A DNA stretch of 64,000 bases from Hymenobacter convexus. Lineage in GTDB: Bacteria > Bacteroidota > Bacteroidia > Cytophagales > Hymenobacteraceae. Made by a program: the position numbers and the translations under genes. A model generated the notes under the pieces. It was given only the letters and a program-made list of their open reading frames with translations. It had not been told where the DNA came from and made no database searches. This document shows positions 37,087 to 46,449 of this stretch, in pieces. The stretch is taken from positions 62,001-126,000 of the forward strand of contig NZ_JAUQON010000007.1 of assembly GCF_030580955.1 (NCBI RefSeq). Direction: 5' to 3'. The number at the start of each line of letters is the position of its first letter. The stretch's first letter is position 1.

Positions 37087-38157
37087 TTATTGAAACAGCG
37101 CCAGAAAATTGGCGGTGTTCGATAGAACCGAATAACGGGCTTCGATAGTAGCGCGGGCCGCCTGGCCCAGGCGCTGGCGCAGGCCGGCATCGGCCAGCAG
37201 CTGCCGCAGGCTGGCTTCCCACTCGGCGGGCGTGGCGCACACAAAGCCGTTGTAGCCGTGCTGCACCACTTCGGTGTTCATACCCACCGGCGACACCAAT
37301 GCCGGTACGCCCAACGCCATGTATTGCAAGGCCTTGAATGCACATTTACCCTTGGCCCAGGGGTCGTCTTCCAGCGGCATCAGGCCCACGTGGAAGCCCA
37401 GCAGGTCGGCAATTTCAGTTTCTTTGCGCCAGGGCAAAAAAACCAAAGAGCGCAGCGGAAACTGAGGCGGCTGGTTGGAAATGACGCGGAACTCAAAATC
37501 CAGTCCTTCGGCTTCCAGCTTGGCCAGCACGGGCACCACCTGGTCGAGGTACTTGAGGGTGGAGTGCGTGCCCGTCCAGCCAATGATGAGGCGGCCGGGC
37601 GCGGCCTGGTCGCGCACCTGGTTGTGCAGATGCACGGTGTCGATGGTGGTCGGGTTGACCACGGCCACCGGGTTGAATTGCCGGGCGTAAGCGGCCAAGT
37701 AGGCATTGCCGCAGCTGTTTTTATAGGCCCAGGCGCAGATGTCGGCCACCTTGTGGTGCCATTTCACGCCGGCCGCTATTTTATTGGCTTCGGAGGTGTT
37801 GGCCAGCCAGATAGCATCATCAAAATCGTAAATAATTTTCTTGCGTAGCAGCTTGCTGATTATCCACTCGAACACGGGCGGACCTACGGGAGCCGCTTCC
37901 CGGTGAATGAAAACGAAATCGAAAGCCGGCACCGAAAACAGCAGCGCAAACCGGCGCAGAAATCCCATCAGAATGCCTTGCGCCTTGCGCAGGCTTTGGC
38001 CCGGCTTGTAGAGAATATTCCAGGTAGCCACCGAAATAAAGGGCGCCACTTCGTAGCGGTGCCCGGCGGCGGTGAGGATGTCGAAGTATTGCTCAAAGCG
38101 AAACCGCTGCGACGGTGCCCGGCCGGCCGGATAAGGAACGATGAACAGAATACGCAT
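37087..38157 (-). CDS. glycosyltransferase family protein (GT4-like)
   Basis: A 356-aa predicted cytoplasmic glycosyltransferase of the GT-B fold. It begins MRILFIVPYPAG, and shows a C-terminal donor-site region IGWTGTHSTLKYLDQVVPVL plus the GLMPLEDDPWAKGKCAFKALQYMALGVPALVSPVGMNTEVV segment resembling the GT4 donor-binding loop (E-x7-E variant). The start at 38157 is placed by the beta strand and glycine-rich loop; a -7-like TATTTTCG lies just upstream at 38165-38172. Its 5' neighbour on the same strand is rffA-like; sugar specificity unknown. Confidence 0.82.
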   Translation of the reverse strand: MRILFIVPYPAGRAPSQRFRFEQYFDILTAAGHRYEVAPFISVATWNILYKPGQSLRKAQGILMGFLRRFALLFSVPAFDFVFIHREAAPVGPPVFEWIISKLLRKKIIYDFDDAIWLANTSEANKIAAGVKWHHKVADICAWAYKNSCGNAYLAAYARQFNPVAVVNPTTIDTVHLHNQVRDQAAPGRLIIGWTGTHSTLKYLDQVVPVLAKLEAEGLDFEFRVISNQPPQFPLRSLVFLPWRKETEIADLLGFHVGLMPLEDDPWAKGKCAFKALQYMALGVPALVSPVGMNTEVVQHGYNGFVCATPAEWEASLRQLLADAGLRQRLGQAARATIEARYSVLSNTANFLALFQ

Positions 38158-38164
38158 AAAATGA

Positions 38165-38172
38165 CGAAAATA
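38165..38172 (-). promoter_or_regulatory. -7-like element (TATTTTCG) upstream of the glycosyltransferase
   Basis: Minus strand reads TATTTTCG, a one-base variant of TAnnTTTG, 7 nt before the ATG at 38157; it lies between the glycosyltransferase and the rffA-like gene, suggesting an internal promoter. Confidence 0.35.
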
Positions 38173-38206
38173 AGCCGGCGCGAAAGCAGCCTGGCAACGA
38201 GTGATG

Positions 38207-39361
38207 CTAGAGCAACTCCAGGGTAGCTCGGTTAAAATAAAACTCCAATACGGCCTCAATAACCCGTTGCTGGTCGTGCTCGGCCAGCTCGTAGAACAGG
38301 GGCAGCCGCACCAGCCGCTCGCCGTAGTAGTCGGCCCACGGCAGGGCGCGGCCGTCGTGCTTGGCGGCGTAGTAGGCGCTCCGGTGCAGGGGCAGGTAAT
38401 GAAAAACGGCCCACACCTGCCGCTCTTTCAGGTGGGCCAGCAACGCGGTGCGCTCGGCCAGGCTGCGGCAAACGAGGTAGAACAGGTGGCCGTTGTTGGT
38501 GGCGTAGTCGGGCACCACGGGCAGGCCAATGCCCAGCGCGGCCAGCGGGGCCAGCGCCTGGTAGTAGCGCTGCCACACCGCCCGGCGCACCCGCTGAATG
38601 TCGTCCATCTGCTCAAGCTGGGCCCACAAGTAGGCGGCAATGATGTCGGAGGGCAAAAAAGACGACCCCACGTCGACCCAGCCGTACTTGTCTACTTCGC
38701 CCCGGTGGAAGGCCGAGCGGGTGGTTCCTTTCTCGCGAATGACCTCGGCCCGTGCATCGTAGCGGGCTTCGTTGATAACGAGCATGCCGCCCTCGCCGGA
38801 AATAATATTCTTGGTTTCGTGAAACGAGAACGTGGCCATGGTGCCCAGGCTCCCCAGCGGCCGGCCCCGGTAGTAGCTATCGATGGCGTGCGCGGCGTCT
38901 TCTACCACAGCCAGCCCGTGGCGGTTTGCTACCTCCTGAATGGCGTCCATGTCGCAGGCAATGCCGGCGTAGTGCACCGGCACAATGGCCCGGGTGCGCG
39001 GGGTCACGAGCTGTTCCAACTCGGCAGTGCCCATGTTGGGGTTGAGCGCGGTACTGTCGGCAAAAACGATGGTAGCGCCGCGCAGCACAAAGGCGTTGGC
39101 CGTGCTCACAAACGTAAACGAGGGCATGATTATCTCATCGCCGGGCTGCACGTCCAGCAGCAGGGCCGCCATTTCCAGGGCGTCGGTGCACGAGGTGGTG
39201 AGCAGCACCTTGCGAAACCCCAACTGTTCTTCGAAGTAGCGGTGCACGCGCTGCGTGAACATGCCATCCCCGGAAATTTTGCCGGAACGCACCGCTTCTT
39301 CGATGTAGCGCGACTCGTTGCCGGAAAAATAAGGTTTGTTGAAGGGAATCAGGTCACTCAT
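38207..39361 (-). CDS. rffA: dTDP-4-amino-4,6-dideoxygalactose transaminase-like aminotransferase (RffA/WecE)
   Basis: A 384-aa DegT/DnrJ/EryC1 aminotransferase that would transfer an amino group to C4 of dTDP-4-keto-6-deoxyglucose to give dTDP-Fuc4N. PLP Lys is K184 in FHETKNI and the partner Asp is D155 in VVEDAAHA; the N-terminal IPFNKPYFSGNES motif is characteristic of RffA. The start at 39361 matches the RffA N terminus. It is directly downstream of a WecD-like GNAT gene on the same strand; the rmlA/rmlB genes that would supply the substrate are not in the window. Confidence 0.85.
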   Translation of the reverse strand: MSDLIPFNKPYFSGNESRYIEEAVRSGKISGDGMFTQRVHRYFEEQLGFRKVLLTTSCTDALEMAALLLDVQPGDEIIMPSFTFVSTANAFVLRGATIVFADSTALNPNMGTAELEQLVTPRTRAIVPVHYAGIACDMDAIQEVANRHGLAVVEDAAHAIDSYYRGRPLGSLGTMATFSFHETKNIISGEGGMLVINEARYDARAEVIREKGTTRSAFHRGEVDKYGWVDVGSSFLPSDIIAAYLWAQLEQMDDIQRVRRAVWQRYYQALAPLAALGIGLPVVPDYATNNGHLFYLVCRSLAERTALLAHLKERQVWAVFHYLPLHRSAYYAAKHDGRALPWADYYGERLVRLPLFYELAEHDQQRVIEAVLEFYFNRATLELL

Positions 39362-39369
39362 CGGGCCCG

Positions 39370-39377
39370 CAAAGATA
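39370..39377 (-). promoter_or_regulatory. -7 element (TATCTTTG) upstream of rffA
   Basis: The minus strand reads TATCTTTG, a perfect TAnnTTTG, 8 nt before the ATG, in the 30-nt gap after the GNAT stop. It implies a promoter with an almost leaderless transcript for rffA. Confidence 0.5.
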
Positions 39378-39391
39378 CGGCGCACAGCAGC

Positions 39392-40117
39392 CTACTCGGG
39401 CTGCTGCCAAAGATGAAACACGTACTCGCGCCGGGCCAGCCGAAAACCGCAGTGTTCGTAAAAAAGCTGCGCGGCCCTATTGGCCTCCTGCGTCACCACT
39501 TGCAGCGCTTCCCGTCCCTGCCGGCGCGCCTCCAGCTGCGCCACCCGCACCAGCCCTTGCCCGATGCGCTGGTGCCGGGCGGCCGGGCTTACTGCCAGCA
39601 GCTCGATGCTGGCGTGGCCCTCACGGACGCCGAGCGTGAGCAACCCTACCGGCGTGCCCTGCCGCACGGCAGCCCAGGCCGTGCCGCTGGCCAGTGCCTG
39701 GCTCAGCCACTCGGCATAGAGTTGGTCGCAGGCCTGGGCGGGGATTCGGGCATCGCGCCGAAAGCGGGAGTACTGGCTACTTTGCTGGGCCAGCTGGTGG
39801 AGCGCGGCCGAGGGTTCGGTCACCAGTTGATAGGCAAGGCCAGGCGTTTTTGCTTCATTGGGCAGAGCCACGCCAGGCAGCGCCATGGCATATGTCAGCC
39901 GCACATCGGCCAGCCACGCGGCGGTAGCTTGCGCGCTGGCAATAGCCGCTTCGGCTCCGGCATCCACTACCAGATACAGCAATTGCAAGCCCGCCGCCTG
40001 GGCATTGGCCATTGCATCGGTCACCTGTTGCGGGGTGTGGGCCGTGGCACGCCCCACGGAATAGCCCAGCCACGCGCTGTCCCAAGCCAGGAGTTCGACC
40101 GATGCGTTATCCCTCAT
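39392..40117 (-). CDS. GNAT N-acetyltransferase (WecD/RffC-like)
   Basis: A 241-aa acetyltransferase. The N-terminal LAWDSAWLGYSVGRA resembles the WecD/RffC dTDP-fucosamine acetyltransferase opening, and the C-terminal AcCoA-binding motif A is seen in LLAVSPAARHQRIGQGLVR (about residues 175-193) followed by EANRAAQLFYEHCGF. Immediately upstream of the rffA-like aminotransferase on the same strand, so it probably N-acetylates Fuc4N. A second protein with the same opening motif sits at 59981-60952. Acceptor sugar inferred. Confidence 0.75.
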   Translation of the reverse strand: MRDNASVELLAWDSAWLGYSVGRATAHTPQQVTDAMANAQAAGLQLLYLVVDAGAEAAIASAQATAAWLADVRLTYAMALPGVALPNEAKTPGLAYQLVTEPSAALHQLAQQSSQYSRFRRDARIPAQACDQLYAEWLSQALASGTAWAAVRQGTPVGLLTLGVREGHASIELLAVSPAARHQRIGQGLVRVAQLEARRQGREALQVVTQEANRAAQLFYEHCGFRLARREYVFHLWQQPE

Positions 40118-40127
40118 GGCCAGCAGC

Positions 40128-41327
40128 TTAAGGCAGCAGCTGGGTGTAGGCTTCCTGCACGCGCGTGAGGCTGCGGTGGCGCACCGCCAGCTCGTGGATG
40201 CGGGTGCGGTATTCGGGCTCGTGCATCAGCGCCGCGAGGCGGGCCAGAGCCGCGGGCACGCTTCCCGGCTGCGTGAGGTCGAACACGGCCCCGCCGCGCT
40301 CGGCTTCGATAATAGCCGAGTCGTCGCCCACGCCGGGCGTTACCAGTACAGGCAGGCCGCTGGCCCAGTATTCGCCAATCTTGATGGCCGAGCAAAACAA
40401 CCGGCACGGCGCCGGTCGAATGGGCGAAAACGCAAAGTCAGCCGCCGACAGGTAGTCGGGCACTTCGGCGTGCGGGGCTTTGGTCACGAAAGCCTGGTCG
40501 GGGCCCAGGCCTACGGCTTGCAGCTTGCGGCGCACGTCGGCTTCGGCATTGGGCGTGAGCACGATGAGCCGGAAATCAGGTCCGAAATGGTCGGCCGCAG
40601 CGCGGAAAAGGTCGAAGGCTTCCTGGTCGTAATAGATGTCGCCAAACTTGCCCACGTAGATGCCCACCACCGCCGTGGCCGGGTAGCCCAGGCGCTGGCG
40701 CACCCGCCGGGCCGCCGTCTCATCAAAAGCAAAAGTCTGAGCATCAACCGAACAAGGCACCGTCACAATGCGCTGGGCCGGTACGCCTTCGCTGATGAGC
40801 TGCTGCCGGTAGTTTTCGGCCACGGGCATCAGGCCTTTGGCGAGCTGCTTCTGACGCTTCTCCCAGTGCCGCTGAAACAGGTAGCGCGGGTCGTAGGCGC
40901 GCCACACCCCCGATTCGCGCATGTAAGCGGCGTGGGGCTCGAAGGATTCCACGTAGAAGGGCAGCTTGGTTTTCTGCCACACCAAGTACGCCAATGCGCC
41001 GGCCGGCGCCCCGCGAGCCAGAATAAAGTCGGGCTTGAACTCGGCTACTTGCCGGATAAGCTCCTGCGGGAAGCGCGTAAAATCCTCGATTTTATTGAGA
41101 ATCACGTTGCGGCCCGGCCGGGAACGCAAGGGCTCAAAGGAGATTTTATCGGCCACAAAGCCTGGAGTGAACTGCAATTCGGCCTGGGCATCGGGGCCGC
41201 GCTCAATGGTTACCAAGCGCACGGCGCTCACGTCGGCGCGGTTCTGCAACACGCGCAGGTGCGGAAAAACGGTCGAAGTAGTCAAGCCGTCGTGCAGGCC
41301 CCAATAACTCAAGAATAGAATGCGCAT
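40128..41327 (-). CDS. glycosyltransferase (GT4-like)
   Basis: A 399-aa GT-B fold protein. The first strand MRILFLSYWGLHDGLTTSTVFPHL is followed by the donor region with FSPIRPAPCRLFCSAIKIGEYWASGLPVLVTPGVGDDSAIIE (about 310-350), resembling the GT4 donor site. No transmembrane segment. Ten bases before the GNAT gene on the same strand, so it is in the operon. Sugar and linkage unknown. Confidence 0.8.
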   Translation of the reverse strand: MRILFLSYWGLHDGLTTSTVFPHLRVLQNRADVSAVRLVTIERGPDAQAELQFTPGFVADKISFEPLRSRPGRNVILNKIEDFTRFPQELIRQVAEFKPDFILARGAPAGALAYLVWQKTKLPFYVESFEPHAAYMRESGVWRAYDPRYLFQRHWEKRQKQLAKGLMPVAENYRQQLISEGVPAQRIVTVPCSVDAQTFAFDETAARRVRQRLGYPATAVVGIYVGKFGDIYYDQEAFDLFRAAADHFGPDFRLIVLTPNAEADVRRKLQAVGLGPDQAFVTKAPHAEVPDYLSAADFAFSPIRPAPCRLFCSAIKIGEYWASGLPVLVTPGVGDDSAIIEAERGGAVFDLTQPGSVPAALARLAALMHEPEYRTRIHELAVRHRSLTRVQEAYTQLLP

Positions 41328-41377
41328 AGCAACGGTAACAACGAGCGGAATGAAATAGGTCGGCGGCGGGGCCGGGC

Positions 41378-42283
41378 TTAGGTGCGCAGCTTTTTCAGGC
41401 TTTGCACCACACCTTCGCCTACCAGGCAGCGGGCCAGCAGCAGGGCCGCCGTGCGCACAGGCAAATAGGGCGCGGCCTTGCGCGCGTAGCCCCAGGCCTG
41501 GCCGCGGTGGTGGTCGGCGTAGGCATGGATGGCGCAGAGGTAGTACACCCGGCCCGTGAGCGTGCGGCGCTGCTCCGGCGTGAGGGCCACCCGGTCTAGC
41601 ATCCAGGCCAGGGCCAGTTCGAGGCGGCGCACCAGGGCCGAGTTATCGGAGCGCATCGAGCGCTGGTCGTGGTCGTTCATGGTGAGCGTCACGGCATCGA
41701 CGAGGTACACCCGGTCCTGCTGCGTGTTTTCCAACATAAACATCCAGTCCTCCACGGCGGCGTAGCGGCGGTCTTCCTCGAAGAGATGCAGGCCCGGGTT
41801 CTGGCGCCGGATGCAGATGTTGCAGGCCAGTGCATTGCCGCGCACAAAGGTGTCGAGGCCGTACCAGCCCTCGGCCAGGGCGGCCGTGTCGCTGTCGGCG
41901 TGCTGGCCGGCCCGGTCAAAGTCGTACTTCGTGGCAATGAAATTGGGCTGCTTCAGCTCCTGAATTTTGGCGTGTAGCGTGGCCAGATGCTCAGGGTGGA
42001 ACCGGTCGTCCGAATCCAGAAACAGCACGTACTCGCCAACGGCACGGGCGAAGCCGTAGTTGCGGGCCGCGCCCCGCTCGGCGTTTTCCTTGGGAAAGTA
42101 GCGCAGGCGCGCATCGGTGGCGTAGCGCTGCACCACTTCGGCGGTGTTGTCCTTGCTGCCATCGTCCACTACCAGAATTTCTAGGTGCGGGTAGGTTTGG
42201 CCCAGCACCGACTGCAACGTCAGGCCAATAAGGTCGGCGCGGTTGTAGGTGGGAATGACAATACTGAAAAAAACTTCTTTCAC
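41378..42283 (-). CDS. GT2 family glycosyltransferase
   Basis: A 301-aa GT-A inverting glycosyltransferase of family 2. The opening is FSIVIPTYNRADLIG; the Asp motif DDGSKDNT follows and the DxD-type metal site is FLDSDDRFHP (about 90-99). Later segments are not membrane spanning. GTG start at 42283 is preferred as it precedes the core motif by few residues. In the polysaccharide cluster; donor and acceptor unknown. Confidence 0.85.
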   Translation of the reverse strand: MKEVFFSIVIPTYNRADLIGLTLQSVLGQTYPHLEILVVDDGSKDNTAEVVQRYATDARLRYFPKENAERGAARNYGFARAVGEYVLFLDSDDRFHPEHLATLHAKIQELKQPNFIATKYDFDRAGQHADSDTAALAEGWYGLDTFVRGNALACNICIRRQNPGLHLFEEDRRYAAVEDWMFMLENTQQDRVYLVDAVTLTMNDHDQRSMRSDNSALVRRLELALAWMLDRVALTPEQRRTLTGRVYYLCAIHAYADHHRGQAWGYARKAAPYLPVRTAALLLARCLVGEGVVQSLKKLRT

Positions 42284-42341
42284 AACGCAATTATTTAATA
42301 CCCGCCTTGGGTCAATTTAATCCCTACAGGTCGGATGCAGA

Positions 42342-43532
42342 TTATGCGCCACTTGACACGTGAGCGAATCGTTTTTTCAGATTCAAAAAAGGCATTTCTA
42401 CCCATTGGTAAGAGGCAGCGGCCAGGAATATCGCAACAGCCACCGCTATTAAATATACGGCAGCGTGATGGGTTGGCCCGGCGGCGATTCCCACCGCAGT
42501 TGCTATTCTGATGGCAAGCACAATAGCCAGCGGATGCAGCATGTACAAGCCATACGAAATGCGCCCCATGTAGTCGAGGCCGGGCAAACGCAGGCTTACA
42601 ACAGAAGTATCAGTCAGCGCTAGGTTCAATACCAGCATACCGAAGAGTACGGCGTAAAGCTCGTGCGTAAAGTAGGGAATCTGCTGGCCGCGGATTATTA
42701 GAATTGTTAGCAGCGGCCAAAGAATCCATTGCACCGGACGCGCCGTGAGCAAGCGCAGTAGTTGGGTACGCTGATGAAATAACAACACAGCAAACACGCC
42801 ACCAATTGCCATGCATTGAATGCGAAAGAATGCCAGAAAATATTTGATGAACGTAGTGATTTCGTTGATAGGCAAAATATGCCGCGCTGGGGTTGTTAGC
42901 GCCCACATAATATTTGTCATCACGATAATTACACCTGCTAAAAGCAAGAAATTGCGAATATAACGCCTTGAATAGCAGACCAATATCGGCCATATCACAT
43001 AAAATTGCTCCTCAACCCCGATAGACCATGCATGCGATACATAAGGTACTATTGGAAACAAATGCGTGACTGCATTAGGCAATATCAGTACGTATAGCAA
43101 CAGTTTATATCCCAGCTGCTGGCTGACCAAAGGCGTCAATTCCGGGAAATACAACACCTCAATGTACGGAAACACAAAAAAGGACATGCCTACTACCAAA
43201 AAATAAAGGGGCCAGATACGAAGCACCCGTCTCAAATAGAAAGCCCGAAAGTCGATGGTACCTAATTTTTGCTTTTCGGCCAACAATAAATAGGTAATCA
43301 GAAAACCACTTAGCACGAAAAATAAATCGACTCCTAACTGGCCTAGAAGTGGAATCGCCGGCACATTCCAGTAATTTGACAGCTTGAATTGCTCCCTGTT
43401 TTCCTCTACGTGGTCGATGATAACAAGCATCACCGCCAGAAAACGAAGACCATTCAAGTTTGGGAAGAATATTCGAGCAGTTGGTTTCTCAGCTTTATGT
43501 TGCTGAACAGCTGCTTGCGATACTGACTCCAT
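42342..43532 (-). CDS. OafA-type acyltransferase, AT-richer gene
   Basis: A 396-aa integral membrane acyltransferase of the acyl_transf_3 family that O-acylates surface polysaccharide sugars. About ten transmembrane segments are seen; the N-terminal FFPNLNGLRFLAVMLVIIDHVEE holds the conserved Arg and the catalytic His of the HVxE-like motif, and GVDLFFVLSGFLI is a family signature. By eye the gene is much lower in GC than neighbours, a sign of transfer. It lies between GT2 genes in the cluster. Confidence 0.88.
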   Translation of the reverse strand: MESVSQAAVQQHKAEKPTARIFFPNLNGLRFLAVMLVIIDHVEENREQFKLSNYWNVPAIPLLGQLGVDLFFVLSGFLITYLLLAEKQKLGTIDFRAFYLRRVLRIWPLYFLVVGMSFFVFPYIEVLYFPELTPLVSQQLGYKLLLYVLILPNAVTHLFPIVPYVSHAWSIGVEEQFYVIWPILVCYSRRYIRNFLLLAGVIIVMTNIMWALTTPARHILPINEITTFIKYFLAFFRIQCMAIGGVFAVLLFHQRTQLLRLLTARPVQWILWPLLTILIIRGQQIPYFTHELYAVLFGMLVLNLALTDTSVVSLRLPGLDYMGRISYGLYMLHPLAIVLAIRIATAVGIAAGPTHHAAVYLIAVAVAIFLAAASYQWVEMPFLNLKKRFAHVSSGA

Positions 43533-43655
43533 GAAGATATTTAAATCAAAATGCTAGACAAAGCATTGATTATCAAATCAATGCCAACGAATTAAAATTA
43601 ATAGCTTTTGCAGGCGCAGTAAACGCCCCTTGCCGTGTTAGCAGTGTAAGTGGCC

Positions 43656-44681
43656 TCAATCCACCACCACGCCCATGCTGGCGTACACTTGCTTGAAACT
43701 TGCAATCCACAGCAGCCAGTTGGCGTAGGTGCAGCGCGGGTCGTTGGCTTCGTCGAACACGAACTGCAACGCTGCGGGGTCGAAGTCGCGCGGGTAGTTT
43801 TGCATGGCGTCAAGCCGCCCGTGCAGCCACGCCTGGTTCAGGTAATGGTTGGCCGCGATGACGTCGAAATCAACGCCCTTGAACATGTTGGTCGCCGACG
43901 AAATAAACGAAGTCTGGGTGAGTTCGACTTCGGATTTGGCGAAGCGCGAGAGGCGCTGCCGCGTCCAGCGCAGGGCGCGGGCCAGCTGGTGCACTTCGTC
44001 GGCCTGCTGCTGGCCCGCCGACCACAGGTTCAGCCAGTAATCTTTGCTAAATGCCGCCGAGGCCACCGAATACAGGCTATAGAACGGCAGCTGAAAGTAG
44101 ATGCCCTCTTTAGCCAGACCCAACCGGTGCAGCACCGAATGCAGTTTGAACCGGTTGAGCAGCAGGGCGCGCAGCCACCACTCGGGGCCGGCGGGCAACG
44201 AGAGTTCGTATTCCTGCAGCCCCTTGCTCCGCACGCCCATATTGGCCTGGAACGTGGTGATGTTGCTGCCCCAGTAAAACTTGGTCATTACGACCTGGCG
44301 CGACTGCATGTAGTCGGCCATCTCGCTAAAATTTACCGGCTGGGTCATCCATATGTCGTCTTCCAGCAAACAAAATACCGGCGTGGCCGCTTCCACGCCT
44401 TCAATCCAGAGCTTGGTGGGGATAACGCGCAAGGAGAACTTCGGCCCGCCCGCCACGTGCGCTTCCAGCTGCGCCACTTTGGCGTCGTACAGCTCAGAAC
44501 GCTTGATTTCGACCTGCGGGTAACGGCGCGCTATTTCAGCGAGGTAGGCCGGTGGGGTGCCGTCGTCGAGCACCGTAATGGTAAAATCCCCCGTTACGTG
44601 CGCGTAGATGCTGCGCAGGCAACGGTCCAGGTAAAACGGCCGATTGAAGGATTTGACAAGGATGGAAACGGCAGTCGGCAT
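43656..44681 (-). CDS. GT2-like glycosyltransferase
   Basis: A 341-aa family 2 GT-like protein starting MPTAVSILVKSFNRPFYLDR, with TITVLDDGTPP and a DxD-like LLEDDIWMT (about residues 120-130). There is no membrane segment. A perfect -7 element TAAATTTG is at 44753-44760, so this gene may have its own promoter. It lies between the acyltransferase and the flippase genes. Confidence 0.75.
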   Translation of the reverse strand: MPTAVSILVKSFNRPFYLDRCLRSIYAHVTGDFTITVLDDGTPPAYLAEIARRYPQVEIKRSELYDAKVAQLEAHVAGGPKFSLRVIPTKLWIEGVEAATPVFCLLEDDIWMTQPVNFSEMADYMQSRQVVMTKFYWGSNITTFQANMGVRSKGLQEYELSLPAGPEWWLRALLLNRFKLHSVLHRLGLAKEGIYFQLPFYSLYSVASAAFSKDYWLNLWSAGQQQADEVHQLARALRWTRQRLSRFAKSEVELTQTSFISSATNMFKGVDFDVIAANHYLNQAWLHGRLDAMQNYPRDFDPAALQFVFDEANDPRCTYANWLLWIASFKQVYASMGVVVD

Positions 44682-44752
44682 GAGAAGGAATTCGGCCCGG
44701 CCGCAGCAGCCCCGGCGAGCAATGACAAACGAATGGCGCGCGGGCACCCGCG

Positions 44753-44760
44753 CAAATTTA
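44753..44760 (-). promoter_or_regulatory. -7 element (TAAATTTG) of the GT2-like gene
   Basis: Minus strand reads TAAATTTG, a perfect TAnnTTTG match, 72 nt upstream of the ATG at 44681 in the gap after the flippase gene. Confidence 0.5.
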
Positions 44761-44784
44761 GCAACGGCCGGCCGCGGGAGCCGC

Positions 44785-46209
44785 TTAGGGCCGCACCGTG
44801 GCGGCCAGGAATTTGGGAAAGAGCGGCGTGAGGCCCCAGCGCGAGAGCTTCACGAGCAGCAGCGCGGCCCCAATGAGCAACAGCGTGCGCAGCGCAATGC
44901 GCGCCACTGGCAGCTTTAGCAACGACAGCACGTGCAAATCGACGGCAAACGTGGAGAGAAGGCTCCCGACGCCGAAGAGCAGCAACGCGAGGTCGAGGTT
45001 GTGGGTGGCAACGCCAAAGCTCAGGCCGGCGGCCCGTACGATGAGCAGCCCGATATTGGCGTACAGATAATACTTCTGCCGCTCCATGATGGTGTAGATG
45101 CCCGCCGTGCCCAGCGACAGCAGCTTGAACAGCGAGTAAAACCCCAGGTAGCTGGTAAACACGCCCGCCATTTCCCATTTGGCCCCGAACACGACCCGGA
45201 AAATCACGTCGCCGTACACCGTCACGATACTGAACGGCAGCACTCCGATGTACAGCAGCTTATAGTACAGATTGAGCGTGATGCCCGGCAGGCGCTCGGG
45301 CGCTTCCTGGTAGGTTTCGGCCGCCTTTTGCATGTATACCGGCGCAATGGCGGCCCCTAGCACGTTGATAGGCATTTCGAGCAGGCTCATCGAAAACGAA
45401 TAGAGGCCAACGGCTTCGGCGCCGAAGGCCGGGGCCAGCAGGAAAATCGGGAGTTGAGTCGAAGCCACGTAAACGTAGCCGCCCGGCATGTACACCAGCG
45501 GGAAATCGCGGTATTTGTGGGCCACCAGCCGCATGCGCTTCCACGACACCTGGCGAAACAAGCCTTTGAACTCGTGGCGAATGCTGCCCACGGCCAGGGT
45601 TACCGTGGCCGTGATGCGGTTAAAAAAATCGGCCAGCAGCAGCCCCACCACGTTGCCGTGCGCCAGCAAGCCGTAGCCAATGGTGAAGGCACGGCTGGCC
45701 AGATTAGTGGCAATATCCACCCCCACCCGCTTGCCAAACTGCTTGTCGCGCATGTACCAGGTGCTGAGGATGTTGTTCAGGTTAAACATCAGCAGCATCA
45801 GCGGCAGCGTGTAAAACCATGCCCCCATTGCCTCCACGTGTAGCTGCTTTACCAGCCACGGCCCCACAATGCCCAGCCCCACGGCCAGCAGGCCGCAGGT
45901 AACCACCGATATCAACACCGTGAGCTGAACCAGGGCGAGAAACTGCGACCGGCGGCGCGGCAGCAGAAACGCCCCCGGGTACGACAAAGTGGTCAGCAGG
46001 TTCAGGTTGCTGATAAGCGCATTATACACCGCAAACTGCCCGTAGGCAGCCGGCGGATAAATGCGCGACACCACCGGCGTAAGCAAAATCCCGATGATGG
46101 TGCTCAGCGTCGACCCCGAAAGTGTGATGGCCAGGTTGCGGGTAAACGACCCCTTCTGACGCAGCGAGCTGACGTTTTGCTGATAAAATTGTTGGAGTCG
46201 TTGGCGCAT
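44785..46209 (-). CDS. oligosaccharide flippase (Wzx/MATE-like)
   Basis: A 474-aa polytopic protein with about 12-14 transmembrane helices in the MOP/PST pattern: ITLSGSTLSTIIGILLTPVVSRIYPPAAYG at the N terminus is characteristic of Wzx-type exporters, including the TPVVSRIY turn. It should flip lipid-linked repeat units from the cytoplasmic to periplasmic face. Start at 46209 by family. In the middle of the glycan locus, directly upstream of a GT gene; gmd lies further upstream, after a 240-nt gap. Confidence 0.85.
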   Translation of the reverse strand: MRQRLQQFYQQNVSSLRQKGSFTRNLAITLSGSTLSTIIGILLTPVVSRIYPPAAYGQFAVYNALISNLNLLTTLSYPGAFLLPRRRSQFLALVQLTVLISVVTCGLLAVGLGIVGPWLVKQLHVEAMGAWFYTLPLMLLMFNLNNILSTWYMRDKQFGKRVGVDIATNLASRAFTIGYGLLAHGNVVGLLLADFFNRITATVTLAVGSIRHEFKGLFRQVSWKRMRLVAHKYRDFPLVYMPGGYVYVASTQLPIFLLAPAFGAEAVGLYSFSMSLLEMPINVLGAAIAPVYMQKAAETYQEAPERLPGITLNLYYKLLYIGVLPFSIVTVYGDVIFRVVFGAKWEMAGVFTSYLGFYSLFKLLSLGTAGIYTIMERQKYYLYANIGLLIVRAAGLSFGVATHNLDLALLLFGVGSLLSTFAVDLHVLSLLKLPVARIALRTLLLIGAALLLVKLSRWGLTPLFPKFLAATVRP

Positions 46210-46337
46210 GAAAGCAGGCGGCAACCGCTTACTGATGAGGAGATGAATACGGAACCCGGCAGCGCCCGTCCGCGTGAGGCAGCAAGCCGCCCGGCGCCCG
46301 GCAAAACGACAAGCCGGACCGCCCTGCTTGTTTAGTA

Positions 46338-46383
46338 GAAGCGCTGCTTCCCAACCCTTCAGATGGTTGAAAAACAGCGCTTC
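46338..46383. repeat. hairpin in the gap between gmd and the flippase gene
   Basis: GAAGCGCTG (46338-46346) pairs with CAGCGCTTC (46375-46383); an inner CAACC...GGTTG stem extends it. The gap (46210-46449) holds no gene. It may act as a terminator or attenuator after gmd. Confidence 0.45.
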
Positions 46384-46449
46384 GTGGTTTGTGCGGCCGT
46401 GGTTTGCAAAGCAAGCTCACCCGGTCGCACCCCTAAACGACAATGAGAT

